Shown piece by piece: positions 34,942 to 47,372 of a stretch of DNA of 64,000 bases. How positions within the stretch are numbered: position 1 is the stretch's first letter; each line of letters starts with the position of its first letter. This DNA comes from Pipra filicauda (lineage: Eukaryota; Chordata; Aves; Passeriformes; Pipridae), in the NCBI RefSeq assembly GCF_003945595.2, contig NW_024104773.1, forward strand, positions 62,001 through 126,000, given 5' to 3'. Made by a program: the position numbers and the translations under genes. The notes under the pieces are model-generated. The model did no database searches. It was not told the DNA's origin and worked only from the letters and a program-made list of their open reading frames with translations.

Positions 34942-36624
34942 CTGAAGATAGTTTATCCATGAACTACTGAGAATTAAATTCTGAACCCATTTCCTCCTTG
35001 AGGCATCTCTCTGTGGCTACAGACAGCTGGGCAATTTTGTGTTACCTGCAGCTCAGAATCCATAATATAACCAGGTAAGTTCCCTGGTGGGGGTACAGAT
35101 GCAATAATTAAACTTAGCCTAATAACTGCTTTACACTCAGGGCTCCAACCAGATGCTCCTGTTGTAGGCCAAATGTGTCCTATGAGGAGCTAAAAACCCT
35201 TCCGAAATTTTGTCCCTGTTGCACACAGAATTCATGGGGGTTTACTGCCTTTCTGATCTTGTTTCAGGCACAACATTCAGCCCATATTTTTGGGAAGTGC
35301 AGGAGCTTTTGAGAGCCTCTTGGATCATGTTTCAAGATCTTGTATCTCTTTCTGACCCCAGCATGAAGAAAGGGGTGAGAGGGTTTGTCTTTTATATTGT
35401 TTGGTTTGGGATTGTTTTTACCCATGCAGCTTTATGGGTGCAAGTACCTCTGCAGAGATATTTTCCTTTGATGCTGGTCAGTTTGAAAAAAAGCAACGCA
35501 TCTCTAGTCTAATCAAATTTCACCAAGCAATTGTTCCCCATCCTTAGAAACCCTAGGATCTAAGCTGTATTATGGTATCCAGTTTATTACTAAAAGGTCA
35601 TTGAAGACTCAATGGATCCTTCACTGCATTTCTTCTGTTCTCTCCTTGACGTGTCAAAGAGCTGTTGTTGCAATGATTGCAAATGGGTCCTGTTTTAGGA
35701 CGAAAAATCTTAGAATATCTCATGCAGAACTTGCTGTTCTGACCACATGGATCACTGATGCTACTCTGGAGACACTTAATGTACCACTGAATGCCATAGA
35801 GCAGCAGTTTTTTTTTCTTCTGAACCATGAGGTGTGAGATCTTGGCACCTGTGACTTGTGCTTTTGAGTATTTTCTGGTCCATCAATCAAGAGCTGCTTT
35901 TTTGATTCAACATTTAGTAGCTGACTTTACTTAATCTCAAAACATAAATGGACCCTTCGCTTCACTCTGACTGTCTGTTCAACTCTTGGACAAAAGACAA
36001 CCGATTTTAAACTAGACAAAAGCTCATTGCAACTACAGCACTGCTCCACCCTCTGTCTCCTGGCTTACAAGGAACCATGTTATTGGAATAAGAAGCATCT
36101 ATTCTACCAAGCCCCGAAGCATCTGAATTTTTATGTTAGTGAAATTCCAGTGACTCTGCCAATGAACAGTACACCCTTGTTTGTAGATGGCCCCATTAGT
36201 CCAAGTGTTCATGTGGGTGGGGGAATTCATTAATTCATTGTGGATTTTCTGAATTCAGTCCTGCCAGCTTCTGAGGAATTTTTATTACTTTATTCAGTTC
36301 CCACTATTTTATTCATTTTTCTCCTACTTATTAGCATTGTTTTGCACCCAGGAGTTAGGAAGGAAAGGAAAATAGCTTTTGTCCTAGTAGTTAAACACAT
36401 CTCACTACAAAGAAGAAACAAAGCCTGGAAAAACAGCAGCTTTCCAGCACAATGCCAGGACTAAGGCAGTTGTGTGCTTCTCCGGGTAAGCTGCTGTTCC
36501 TCAAATTCTCAAAGATCTCTTTTGCTACGTGAGCAGCTGGTCATGGAGACAATTTCAACTCTCCTGGTAAGTACAGTCTAAAGCTAGAACTAAGATAGCA
36601 CAGTCTTCTTTTGTACGGGAGAAT

Positions 36625-36664
36625 TAAATTATATTATCCATATGTAAATTATATTTTCCATATG
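36625..36664. repeat. 20-bp tandem duplication
   Basis: TAAATTATATTATCCATATG at 36625-36644 is followed at once by a copy with one mismatch (36645-36664). It is a local duplication in AT-rich sequence. Confidence 0.9.
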
Positions 36665-37933
36665 TTTGAAGATCCTCCTAAAAAATTGGTTTAGTTCTGC
36701 CCTTGTGCTCAGAAATTCAGGAATCTTTCCATTCACTTTGGTGAGTATTAGAAGTAAATCAGATAGAAAATCTTCAGTATCTTCAGAAGTCAGATGTGCA
36801 TGCTGTAACACAGAGCTGCACCCCGGAAAATCCCTCCAGATCCTAAAAAGCCTTGATCCTGCACCTTTCACAATCAGTGATGATCCTGTCCTTGATTTCA
36901 ACAGAGGCAGAATCAAAATGGGGATTATTTCAAATTCACGAGGACAATTCCATGAGTTGTATGTAGTCTTCACCCCATTTTATGTGTGGCTAAGATAAAA
37001 TGAAGCCTCCGACCCATATTCCTCATGGGCATAACACATGTCCCTTGGTTGAGTATTCAGTGTAAACATCTATACCTTTGTCTCCCTCACTACACTTGCG
37101 CAGTCTGTTCAGGTATTCTTTCAAGAAGATAAAAATGAATATGAAACCCATACCCTTTCTAAACTCCATGGAAACTCAAATTCAAGTGTTAGTAGTCTTG
37201 CCTGCTCATGATTTTTTTGAAAAAACACAGAGTTTTCTTCACTAATAGAACTGTGTGCTTATGAGTTTCAGTAGGAGGAACCCTTTGGGTCTGTTAAAAA
37301 TATCTCTGTCTATACCAACAGTTTTATTTTCAGCATCAAGTAATCTCCAAAACCAGCACTATCTCCCAAAGACTCAGATGCTTGCTCTTAGCATTGTTTA
37401 GCACCTTAGATTGCTCTTAGCTGATGGACCTTGAGTCTGTCTCCTCAGAACTGTGGTCCCCTTGCTTTGTCTCACCGCAATTTCTATTTCTGATCCCCAC
37501 AATTTACTTGTGAAGAAGGCAATTTCTCCCTGTCAGACTTGGAAAGCTTTTTGGGTTTTATTTTCTCAGATGAGAGGTACAGTGGGCTACCTTGGCTATC
37601 GAGCTGGTGTGCCTTGACACACGTTCACATCTTCTGTGTACCTGTATTACTTATTCCAATTCAGCAGCCTACTGTCTTATCTAGTCAGAGTGGTTTGAAA
37701 GGCAAATCCTATCAGAGCATAATAGGAAAGGAAGTTAAAGCTATTAGTACTTAGCAGTTTCTCAGAGGGTCAGAGGACAGAAGAGGAGCTCTCTAATCAT
37801 CTTCAAATACATTTTCTTTTCTTTCTCATAGTCTTGAATAATAACTAAATATCAGCTCCTCCAAATAGCTTCAGCTGCTATTAATGCATTCAATCAGTAA
37901 CTCAGAAAGGCAGATAAAAGCACAAATACACAG

Positions 37934-38048
37934 TCATAGAATCACAAAATGGTTTGGGTTGGAAGGGATCTTAAAGATCATCTAGTTCCAACCCCCCTGA
38001 CATGGACAGGGACACCTTTCACTAGACCAGGTTGCTCAGGGCCCCATG
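37934..38048 (-). mobile_element. CR1 LINE 3' fragment
   Basis: TCATAGAATCACAAAATGG, TTTGGGTTGGAAGGG, AAAGATCATCTAGTTCCAAC and CACTAGACCAGGTTGCTCAG are canonical antisense CR1, cut off after about 115 bases. Confidence 0.95.
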
Positions 38049-39205
38049 TGAACAGGCACTGCAGGTCATTGGCTGTGGAAGAGCAGTGGCTGCTCATTCC
38101 CCATCTATAGGAACATCTTTAGAGGAAGGGGTCCACACTCAGTGGAGTCATGTGCCAATTGTCCTTCCTGATAATTATGTTTCTGGTAGAAAAAAAATAG
38201 AGTCATGGAGAAGCTTAGAGTGAGTCAGGAAGGGTCATCATACCTATAAAAAGAAGGCCTCACCGAAACAAAAGTTGTTTCCTAACACCGTCCTGTGATC
38301 AAATAACAGAAAGAAGAGTCCTCCTTCTGCTCTCTATCTCCTTCATGGCCCTACACTGTATGCCTGGCTGAAATCCTCACCTGCAAAGCTGTATACCAGA
38401 GGAAGAGAGAGGATTTTTTCCATAGTTACTGTCATGAAATACCTTGATGACAGTCTGCCTCCTTAAATGGTCTACTTTAGGTCTGAACTATTACTCATTT
38501 CCCATCATGCCCAACCCACAATACTGTCTACACATCTCATTTGGCAACTGGACAGTATGTGCATTGCTGCCTTAATTAAATAGTTGGTACAATGTGTATC
38601 TTATTACCCTCAGTACAGCCCCTAGTCAGGGTTGTTTTTAAGCATCTCCTTCCCAGGAAGGGTTAGAGCAAGGGTGAAGGAACTAAAGGGAATCAGAGAA
38701 GGTTGTTAGCATCATTCAAGACAATCTTTAGCCATTTCAGAGCAATGAATAACACCTTGTGTACTGGAGATATGTATAAACTCTGTATAGATCACAGAGA
38801 TTTTAGTTTCTCTTGCCATATCCAACCAATGGTGGGCTTAAGCCACACACATCACTTGTTTTAAATAACTAAAAATCAAGCCCTCTTGGTGCCCTGTAGG
38901 ACATTTGGTCCACTCGCTCATGGCAGATTACAAAAAAGAAATTGAAGGAATTAGCAGATATCAGCTCTTAATTTCCAAGTGCTCAGGCTCAGGAGCATAA
39001 GGAGAAATAAAATCTCTTAATGTGGTTCCCACATTGAAGGCAGCATGACTAACACCACTGAAACTAGAATAGAAATGCCAGCTCTTTCCCCATGTCTCCA
39101 ATAGTCATCTGAAATGCTTTCCTCATTTGAAAAACCACGGAGTAGGACCCCAAGTTTACAAATTACATGTGTGCAATAACCTTCTTGTGAGATTTTCCCC
39201 CTTAC

Positions 39206-39325
39206 TGCATTTTCATATTGTAGAAGTAAGACAAGTATTCTCTTCTTCCCATTAGTTTCCTTGTTCAATTCATGGATCTTGGAGATCTCCTTAAGGAAAT
39301 TAGTGAAATCAGGCTCAAAATTTTC
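39206..39325 (-). CDS. Candidate internal exon (40 codons, phase 0-0)
   Basis: On the minus strand AAAGGTTTCAG precedes 39325, then exactly 120 bases are open as ENFEPDFTNFLKEISKIHEL through RILVLLLQYENA, ending GCA|GTAAGG with the intron from 39205. The peptide has the charged and hydrophobic spacing of a helical domain and is rich in Glu and Lys, unlike the chance frames nearby. Length and phase allow in-frame joining to the phase-0 exons further along the strand. The family is not recognised. Confidence 0.45.
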
Positions 39326-39631
39326 CTGAAACCTTTCCCTAATTCTGAAAAGGTGGTTGGTATTAGTAGCTTGGCTTTAGAGTTGTGTGACAGGATACAC
39401 TAGTCTACTTTAGTAGTGGTAATTTTCTAGTCTATCAGAAAACATTGGGGATTTCAACACAAATACATCATGGAAAGCTGTAAGCATGTTTTACTTACAG
39501 AAAAATCCTAAGAAATGTAGTAAGAAAGGATACATAAAGTTGCACTTCTACCATCTTTAAAATACATAGAATTTAGTAGAGGTTTCCTGGGTTTTTTAGC
39601 CATCCTAGAGGACTGAATAGGAAGACGACAT

Positions 39632-39895
39632 TCACAGAATCATAGAATGGTTTGGATTGGATGGGACCTTAAAGATCATCTCATTCTCATCCCCCTGTCA
39701 TGGGCAGAGACACCTTCCACTAGACTAGGTTGCTCAGAGCCCCATCCAGCCTGGCCTTGAACACTTCCAGGGATGGGGAGTCCACAACCTCTCTGGCAAC
39801 CTGTTCCTGTATCTCACCAACCTTACAGTAAAGATTTCCTTCCTAATATATATTCTTTCTGATATCCAATCTAAATCTACCCTCCTTCATCTTTG
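39632..39895 (-). mobile_element. CR1 LINE 3' fragment
   Basis: ATTCACAGAATCATAGAATGG, CACCTTCCACTAGACTAGGT, CAGCCTGGCCTTGAACACTT and TTTCCTTCCTAATATATATT are antisense CR1 in the normal order. Confidence 0.95.
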
Positions 39896-40014
39896 TTGGG
39901 ATTCTGTGAAGTTGAGGGGAAATGCTTTCCTTTCTTTCACAGCTACAGGCCTCTTCCTCTAAAGGTGACATCAAGTGATCCTCCAGGGAAAGATGCCAAA
40001 GGTTGAACAATCAT

Positions 40015-40024
40015 ATTACGTAAT
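40015..40024. promoter_or_regulatory. ATTACGTAAT palindrome (PAR-bZIP/NFIL3-type site)
   Basis: The perfect 10-base palindrome contains TTACGTAA, the high-affinity site described for PAR-bZIP factors and NFIL3. No promoter is visible beside it, so function is only a possibility. Confidence 0.25.
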
Positions 40025-40347
40025 GGGAGACAGTCCCTGCAGATGAAGGAATTTGTAGAGCCTAAACATTCAGTTTCCAGTTGTGTGAAGTTGTCCCACT
40101 GCTAGTAATAATCAGAAGGATTGAGATTGCAAACTTATCTGGCATCTTTTTGCCAGCATTATTTTCAATTTTTACATGCTCCAAAGATCACAGGTTCCTC
40201 TTCTCAACCTCTGTTAAATATCCTGAAATATACCTCCTCTAGAAAACTGTTCTGTTTTAGCCATTCTTTTAACTAGATGCTTCCACAAGGAGAGATTTTC
40301 ATCCCATTTTTGCTGCACAGTTCATTGTTTCTAATGTCTCCATTGCC

Positions 40348-40361
40348 ATTGCTATGGCAAT
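40348..40361. promoter_or_regulatory. X-box-like inverted repeat (possible RFX site)
   Basis: ATTGCTATGGCAAT matches the RFX palindrome GTTGCCATGGCAAC at 11 of 14 positions. It is isolated in non-coding sequence, so support is weak. Confidence 0.2.
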
Positions 40362-41319
40362 CAAGTGCCTGTGAGATGCCCCAACTAGAAAATGTCTTTT
40401 TTATTTTATTAGCTCCCAAGTTGAGTCTTATTACTTATTAATAACCTTATTCCATCCATGCTCTGCATTGATTCCTCCTACCAGCACTTACTCCTGCTCT
40501 CTTCTCAGCTTTCTCAGAGTATGTTTTTAAAGGTAAAATTTTCCAGCCATCTCTCTCAGCAGGATGCGTGTGCAATCAATAAGAAGCTCATCACTTCCAC
40601 ACTTACCAGCCTCCCGGGCAGTTCTTGCTTTGCTCGTTGTTTTATCATCCCCAAAGCGTCTCCTCCTCCTGATGAGATGTATTTACTTGGCAGTACTCAA
40701 GCTGCTATGGCAGGGCATGCAGAGACCAGGTGCCTTGCTTGCTCAGGAGGACTGAAAGGCTTAGAAATCTTACAGGGAGATAAGTGGGAGATTAGGGTCA
40801 GCATTACTGCAGGCACTTAGGGTTTGAACAGATTCCAAATGCCAAAAAAAGCACATATGAATGTACTGTATTCTTCTTGTTTCTTTAAGGAGAAGAGTAT
40901 TCTCACTTTAAGTACCCATCTTTAAAGAATCCTCCTCCTCCACCTATCTTTACCTTTTCCATCCTTTCATTCTTCTTGCTCCTCTTCTGTGCCCTCCTTG
41001 TCTTTCACCGTGTCTTTACACTGGCCCCAAAATCCTCAGTCAAGCCTGCTCTGCAATTAAGGTGTAGATTCCTAAAACAATGCCCTCACTTTTATGTTTC
41101 AACATCTAAATAGGAATTGTCTGACTTTCAGCGAAACCAGTGATGCAGTTTCTGGGTATATTTGGTTTCTGAGAACCCAGTCATTTATGATATATTCAAA
41201 TTTCAGTGCATGATGGGGTGTCTCAGTCCAAGGAAGTCTGGTAGCCTATAGGGTTGTATGTGTAGCAAGAGGTGTTACAAGCCATATCAAACTTTTGGTG
41301 TTACCCACTCGAGGAAATT

Positions 41320-41740
41320 GCAACTGCAATAAGGTCTCCCCTCAGTGTCCTCTTCTCCAGGCTGAACAGACCAAGTACCCTCCCAACCTGCTCCTCATAT
41401 GGCTTCCCCTCAAGGCCCTTCACCATCTTCATTGCCCTCCTTTGGACTCCCTCTAATGGCTTAATATCTTTCTTATATTGTGATGCCCAAAACTGCCACA
41501 ATATTCCAGGTGAAGCCACCCCAGTGCAGAGCAGAGCAGGACAATCTCGTCCCCAGCCCGGCTGGCAATGCTTTGCCTGATGCCCCCCAGGACATGGTTG
41601 GCCCTCCTGGTTGCCAGGGCACTGCTGACTCATATTCAGCTTGCCACTGACCAGGACCCCCAGGTTGCTTTCCTGGCACTGCTTTCCAGCCTCTCATTCC
41701 ACAATCCGTATCGTTCATGTGTCCTGCCACCTCCAGGTTT
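41320..41740 (-). mobile_element. CR1 LINE fragment from the end of ORF2
   Basis: CAATAAGGTCTCCCCTCAG, CCTCTTCTCCAGGCTGAACA, CAAGGCCCTTCACCATCTTC and ACTGACCAGGACCCCCAGGT are antisense CR1 ORF2. The translated minus frame shows [15 protein letters not shown], the familiar CR1 C-terminal motif. The very 3' end with ATTCTATG repeats is missing, so this copy is truncated on both sides. Confidence 0.92.
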
Positions 41741-44395
41741 TGCTTTCCCATAATATAGTCCCATGGCAAGGTCATCAGAATTACATGGATCTTCTGATAG
41801 CACACAGATGATTTGGTCTGTGCTTCCTCACACCCCTGAATCTTTTTAGAAGAAAAATCAGATCTCCAGAATTTTTTCATTTTTTCCACAGATCCTTGTT
41901 TAGAGAAGATGCAGATGTTTCCCATTTGGCCAATGCCTCCACTGACAGATGCTTGGCAACGTCAGTGCTTATTTGCAGCCTCTCATCAGATGTACTGATG
42001 TCATGTTTGCAACAATGTTGTCTCCTATGTTTTTCAAAACCATTCTATTGTGGCAAGCAAACCTGTTCACAATTTCTGTCCACCAGTGAGTCTAGCCTAA
42101 GAGTGGTTCCTGAGCCTATTTATTTTCACTTCTGTCTTGAACAGCTACAGGAGTTGGGTTTTTATCAGCACCAACAGAAATAGATAAATTTAGTACCAGG
42201 CATTGAGCAAGGAAACATGAGAACTTTGGAAATGTCCTGGAATTTAATCAGGCTGAATCTACACAAGTAAATTAAATGTGCTTGGGTACATTTTTTTCAT
42301 ACTGAAACCAGCTATTCAAAGTGCAAAATGCCAGGCCTGGATTGCTGATCACAATGGGATTGTACATGGAGAGAATTCAGTTATACAACCAAGAATGGTG
42401 GCTGTTGCCACTAGTGTCACTGGGGAGACCAGTGCGCTCTCTCTTCTGATTTGAAGAGTCCATGATCTTAATCAGAAGAGACTTTATTTTTTTTTGTAGA
42501 GGAGTGTTTTACAAGGAGATAAATGAATATCTAATGTTTTCCCTTTGCATTATTTATTCTGAAAGGTCAGTCATCTTCTCTGTGAACAAATAAAGGATAT
42601 ATCATCACTATTTCTACGGTATCCACATTTCCCATCCATCACTGGGTAGGAAGATTACTCTGCTGCAGGTATGGAAGCCAGGGGAGCTGCATGTGTCTCT
42701 AAGAAGCAATAGATGAGCATTCACTATCAGCAACAACCACAATAAACCATATCCCTCCAAACAATGTGGGACAGTGCACACATACCCTTAATATTCCTCA
42801 AATTATGCCTGTGCATAGGAACTTGCTTAACTCTGTGTTCCTTCTGTCTGCATAACAAAATGAGAAAATCCAGACTAATGATGCTGTTGTTCTCGGACCT
42901 TGTGTAGGATAAAACAGAAATGAAAAATTCACAACAGTACCAATGCCTAAAGGCCAACTTCAGTCAGTTCACACACCACAGCATGAAGAGCAAGAGCAGT
43001 TACAGGATCTGAATGTGCAGCTGTTGGCTGTTGCAGGACCAGTGCATAAAACTTCCATCCTTCCTGTGGTCCAGTTGGCCACCAGGATATCCTGAAATCT
43101 CCTGGGCCCCATTGTGCTGGGCACAGTCTAGATACCATTAAACAACAGCCTCTCAAATATTTACAACCCAAATAGATAATGCATAGTCTGGGGGAGGATG
43201 TGGAGGGAGCAGAGGAGAGATGATCCATTCCAGTCTCAGCAGGAGGTTAATTTCAGTCATTTGGGCAGCCCAGCTGATGCTGCCTTCCAACTCCTGGCTG
43301 CTATGGGCTGTGTGTTTCCAACCCTTTGGACTCTGCTTCCTTCTTGTCACCAAAGTGTTTTTCTTTGGGTTTGTTGTTTTGTTGGTTTTTTTTTTTAGCC
43401 TGATTGACCTGGATGTCTCACGATAACTTTGGGAAACACAGTCCTGGGCCAGCCCTACCTCCAATGTGGAGCTGATATTCCTGAAGGCTCCCAGGGCTTT
43501 GTACTCCCAGAAGGACCAGAATGACTCCCTACTCTGTAAGGCAGGTCTTAACTTTTCTAGTCAGGATGGATCCTTCCACACAGTGATGGTTAATGGCTGT
43601 AAAGATTCAGCAGTTGGTTTTTTTTTAAAAAAAACAACAAATATAGAATATGTGACTTTTCCAGAAATAAAAGTAAAATAAAATACTGCATTTTGCTGTT
43701 AACGTGATGATTTGAGCTAGGCACAACACTGTGAGAACTGCCTGTTTAAAAGAGTTAGATCTCTGCTCCAGGACTTTGTACGTGCCAGGATCCTATCCAC
43801 AAATAACGCAGTCTGTAGAACAAGTCCTTCAACCCCTGTGAAAATGGGCTATTGATTTATTTTTTCACTTAAAATTATGTCCTTTTTCATCCCTGATGTG
43901 TTTTGCTGTTGTTTGTCTAGAGTACACTGAGTTGCACTGAAGTGAACAAACAAAAGATATGTGCTTACAGTTTGGCAGGGAATTGCTGAGGTGGGGAGTT
44001 TCCAATAGCAAAAAGAAGGATGGAAATGCGTAAGCAGTTATTTTAATCAGTTGCTCTTTCTAATGAGAGCAGCTCAGAGAGTGATGTAAGCAACTCAACA
44101 TTATGTGTTAATATTTAAAATCCTTCTAAATCAAAGCTTGGAGTGGACTTTGTGGCTTGGGCGTCAAACTACAATTATTGAGGCATATCCATACATCACC
44201 AAGGCATTTCGAGCCCCCTAGTTTGTCAATACTAATATGAATGTGTATATTAACAGGGATATGTATAATAACATAAATCTTTTTTAACACACAAACTTAA
44301 AAAGGTCCAAAAAGTATTCTGGAAACAGCAGTTAACATCTCTAGGTCATTGTGTAGCATTCCTGAAGGATTTACATTTTTACATAGGCAGATAGT

Positions 44396-44684
44396 GATAG
44401 GACAAGGGAGAAGAGTTTTAAACTAAAAGAGGAAAGATTTAAATTAGATATATGCTGGTTTGGGCCCAGCACAAGACATTAGTTAGAAATTCTTTACTAT
44501 GAGGGTGGTGAGGCACTGGAACAGGTTGCCCAGAGAAGCTGTGGATGCCCCAGTCCTGGAAGTGCTCAAGGCCATGTTGGATGGGGCTCTGAGAAACCTG
44601 CTCTAGTGGAAGGTGTCCCTGCCCATGGCAGAATGAGATGATCTTTAAGGTCCCTTCCAACACAATCCGTTCTGTGATTCTTTG
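44396..44684 (+). mobile_element. CR1 LINE 3' fragment with a small insertion
   Basis: GGACAAGGGAGAAGAGTTTT, GAGGGTGGTGAGGCACTGGA, GAAGCTGTGGATGCCCCAGT and AAGGTCCCTTCCAACACAAT form a sense CR1 3' end. About 25 bases at roughly 44452-44480 (containing GCTGGTTTGGGCCCAGC) interrupt the expected order AGATATTAGGAAGAAATTC. Confidence 0.93.
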
Positions 44685-47086
44685 GTTATGTGACTCCTCC
44701 TGACTCCCCCAGCTATTCCAAAAACATCAGCAGTAGACCAACTCTCTTATGAGACTACCACACACTCACTCTCTTGCACACATTTGTTGGACACAGAGTC
44801 CAGCCATGTTTCAGGCTCTCATGTCAATGCTCCATCCTGTTTTTTCACCTGCCTTTGAAAGTAAAATATTCAGAAATTGCCTTAGGCACAAGTAGGTATG
44901 GTTCTAGACAGATTATGTGGGGGGAAAAAAGGCTTTTGCAAGAGAAGTTAAAAAGAAAAAAAGAGGATTTGTTTTTCAAAAGAAACACTATACAAAATCT
45001 TGTTCTAAAGCATACGTGAGGAATAAAGGAATAGCAAAAGACAAATTGCACTGAAGACTGAAATACAATGGAGATGGGGTAATCAGCTTATAGGCTGCTT
45101 TCATACAATAAAAACCATGCATAATTTCAGAGGCACCTTCAGATCTCACTGCATTCAAACAACATCCTTATGTAAACAGAGGTTCATCAGAGCAGACCTT
45201 TCTGTTTTCTGCCTTCCATTTACATCATTGTAGACATGAGTGACAAATCTGATCAGAATCCTCCATTCTTGTGAAAATGAGAAATAATTTCAGCTGCATC
45301 TGTTGCACACAACATGCTAAATTACAAATTGGTTACTGTCTGTAGAAAAGAACTCTACGTGACCTCTTGCACATTTATAAAATAATATTAACAATTATGA
45401 TATATTACAGCAATTTTCTTTTCAAGTCCAGTACAGTTGCCTCTGTGGGATTAAATTCACTAACTGCTTGCAGAAGGAAGTTCCCCTTTTTAATTTTTGA
45501 TCCTGCTTAAATGTTGCTGCAGCCAGAAGCTGGGAAGCTTGAAAGTAGGTGCAAAGAAAAGCAGAGTCAAGTGCACTGTCCTTTGCTAATGTTCACACTT
45601 TTATGGTAGATAATAAACTAGACAAGGAGGTAGCCAGAAATATCAATAGAATACAGGTAAATTTTTGATGGCTAAGACTGCATATAATATATCCTCATTC
45701 CCCAACACAGACAGATGAGGTTTAATCTTCCATACAATCTCTCCCCAGATCACTACTTAGCTCATAAGTCTCAAGCATGAAACCCAAGGAATCGGAAAAG
45801 AAAGAACCAGAATGCTAATTGGTGCTTATTGATGATGGACTTCTGAGCTGTCACACTCAAAATCTTATTATGGGCAAGAAGGGAGCCTACTTCACAAAGA
45901 CAAGGACCTGGATGAAGCCATTGTTAGTTCAATGTTTTCATAATCTAAAACAAAAACCCAAAATTTTTTATATCTGTGCTCATTCTTCCAGTGCCTGTCT
46001 GGCTTCTATCACTGACCATTTCAGCCTTACTCAGGAAGAGTAGGAGGTGGATTGTGACATGTTGCCAGTATCCTGAGATGTCTGTCACAAGTAGTACAAC
46101 ATTTGTAGTGGGACTTTCTTCACCCTCTCTTCTGAGAGTTCTGTGATATTGATGCTGATACTTTGCTATTCTCAGTTTTGGGACTGCTAGGGTTTATTTT
46201 TATATATTTTTAATACATTCTTTCTTCTAATTATGCTTATTATGTAGTTTTTCTGTTCTTTGTATCTCCAAAACTAGTTTTACCTGAGCAACATAGGACT
46301 GCACTTCTACAGTGACCACTGATTGGTCTTTAAGATTTGTGTTTACAGTTTGGGATCTCAGGTATCATCCCATCTTTCACACCCCATTTTATTTTGAACT
46401 TAGAGACTGTTCAATCTGCACTGCAACTCTTTGTTATCACTGTGAACTGAAGCTGATCTAAAACAGACATGGGCCACAGTTACCTGACTGCAAGACAATT
46501 GCTATTTTTTAAAAAAAAAAGTTAAAATCAACTCGGCCTGGGCAAACCAAGACTAGTCATTGGTCTGAACTGACTAAGCCTTGATTGTCAGGTCAATATG
46601 TCCTTTAACTTTTATCAGCAGAAATCATAGTTACTGGACTGCAAAGTCTCCCTGCTATACCAATGTCAAGAGCCCTCTCAGACAGCTCTCGAAGAAGACA
46701 TTTCTTGGAACGTTGTCGCTTGTAGGTTCCAACCATCTGATAAGCCCTGACAACTCCCATCAGTTCAGCTGTAGCACCAAGGCATCCCTGGGTTAGTATG
46801 TCAGGTGGCTGCTCCTTGGCTGCTCTTTGCTACTTAGCTCTTAGTCACAGGGTCAGCACGATCCAAGTGTCCTGCTTTCCAAGTGTCTCTCTGTAGTCTT
46901 TAATCACTCTTAAAGACCATCTCCAACATCATGGACTGATCATGAGGTTGGTTTGCCAGAATTTTATGTTACACTGCCATGCTTTCTAGTACTTTTAGCA
47001 CTGATCTCAGCTTCCTCTGTAACAGTCTGCTTTGCATTGCAATACAAATCTGTGGATTTTCCTGCATTACTGTGTGTCAGTAAGTT

Positions 47087-47372
47087 ATAGAATCACGCAA
47101 TGGTTTGAGTTGGAAGGGACCTTAAAGATCATCTCATTTCAACCCCCCTGCCATGGGCAGGGACACCTTCCACCACCAGCTTGCTCCAAGCCCCATCCAA
47201 CCCGGCCTTGAGAACTTCTGGAACTGGGGCATTCACAGTGTCTCTGGGCAACCTGTTCAAGTGCCTCACCATGCTCACAGTGAAGAATTTCTTCCTTATC
47301 TCTAATCTAAACCTACTTTCTTTCAGTTTAAAGCCATTTCTCCTTGTCTTGTCACTACATGCCCTTGTAAAT
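47087..47372 (-). mobile_element. CR1 LINE 3' fragment
   Basis: ATAGAATCACGCAATGGTTTG, CCCCCTGCCATGGGCAGGGA, TCTGGGCAACCTGTTCAAGT and GAAGAATTTCTTCCTTATCT are antisense CR1 in order. Confidence 0.95.

Noticed and set aside
35040..35080. Tiny exons on both strands (plus TGCAG to ACCAG|GTAAGT, minus CACCAG to GCAG|GTAACA)
   Set aside because: The same 40 bases give plausible borders on both strands, which shows how easily such sites arise. There is no independent support for either.
41301..41633. 110-codon minus-strand frame as a gene
   Set aside because: It is CR1 ORF2 in sense ([15 protein letters not shown]), part of the LINE fragment at 41,320-41,740.
43153..43464. 103-codon minus-strand frame
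   Set aside because: Biased Lys/Thr start from a T-run and no splice borders. Not supported as coding.
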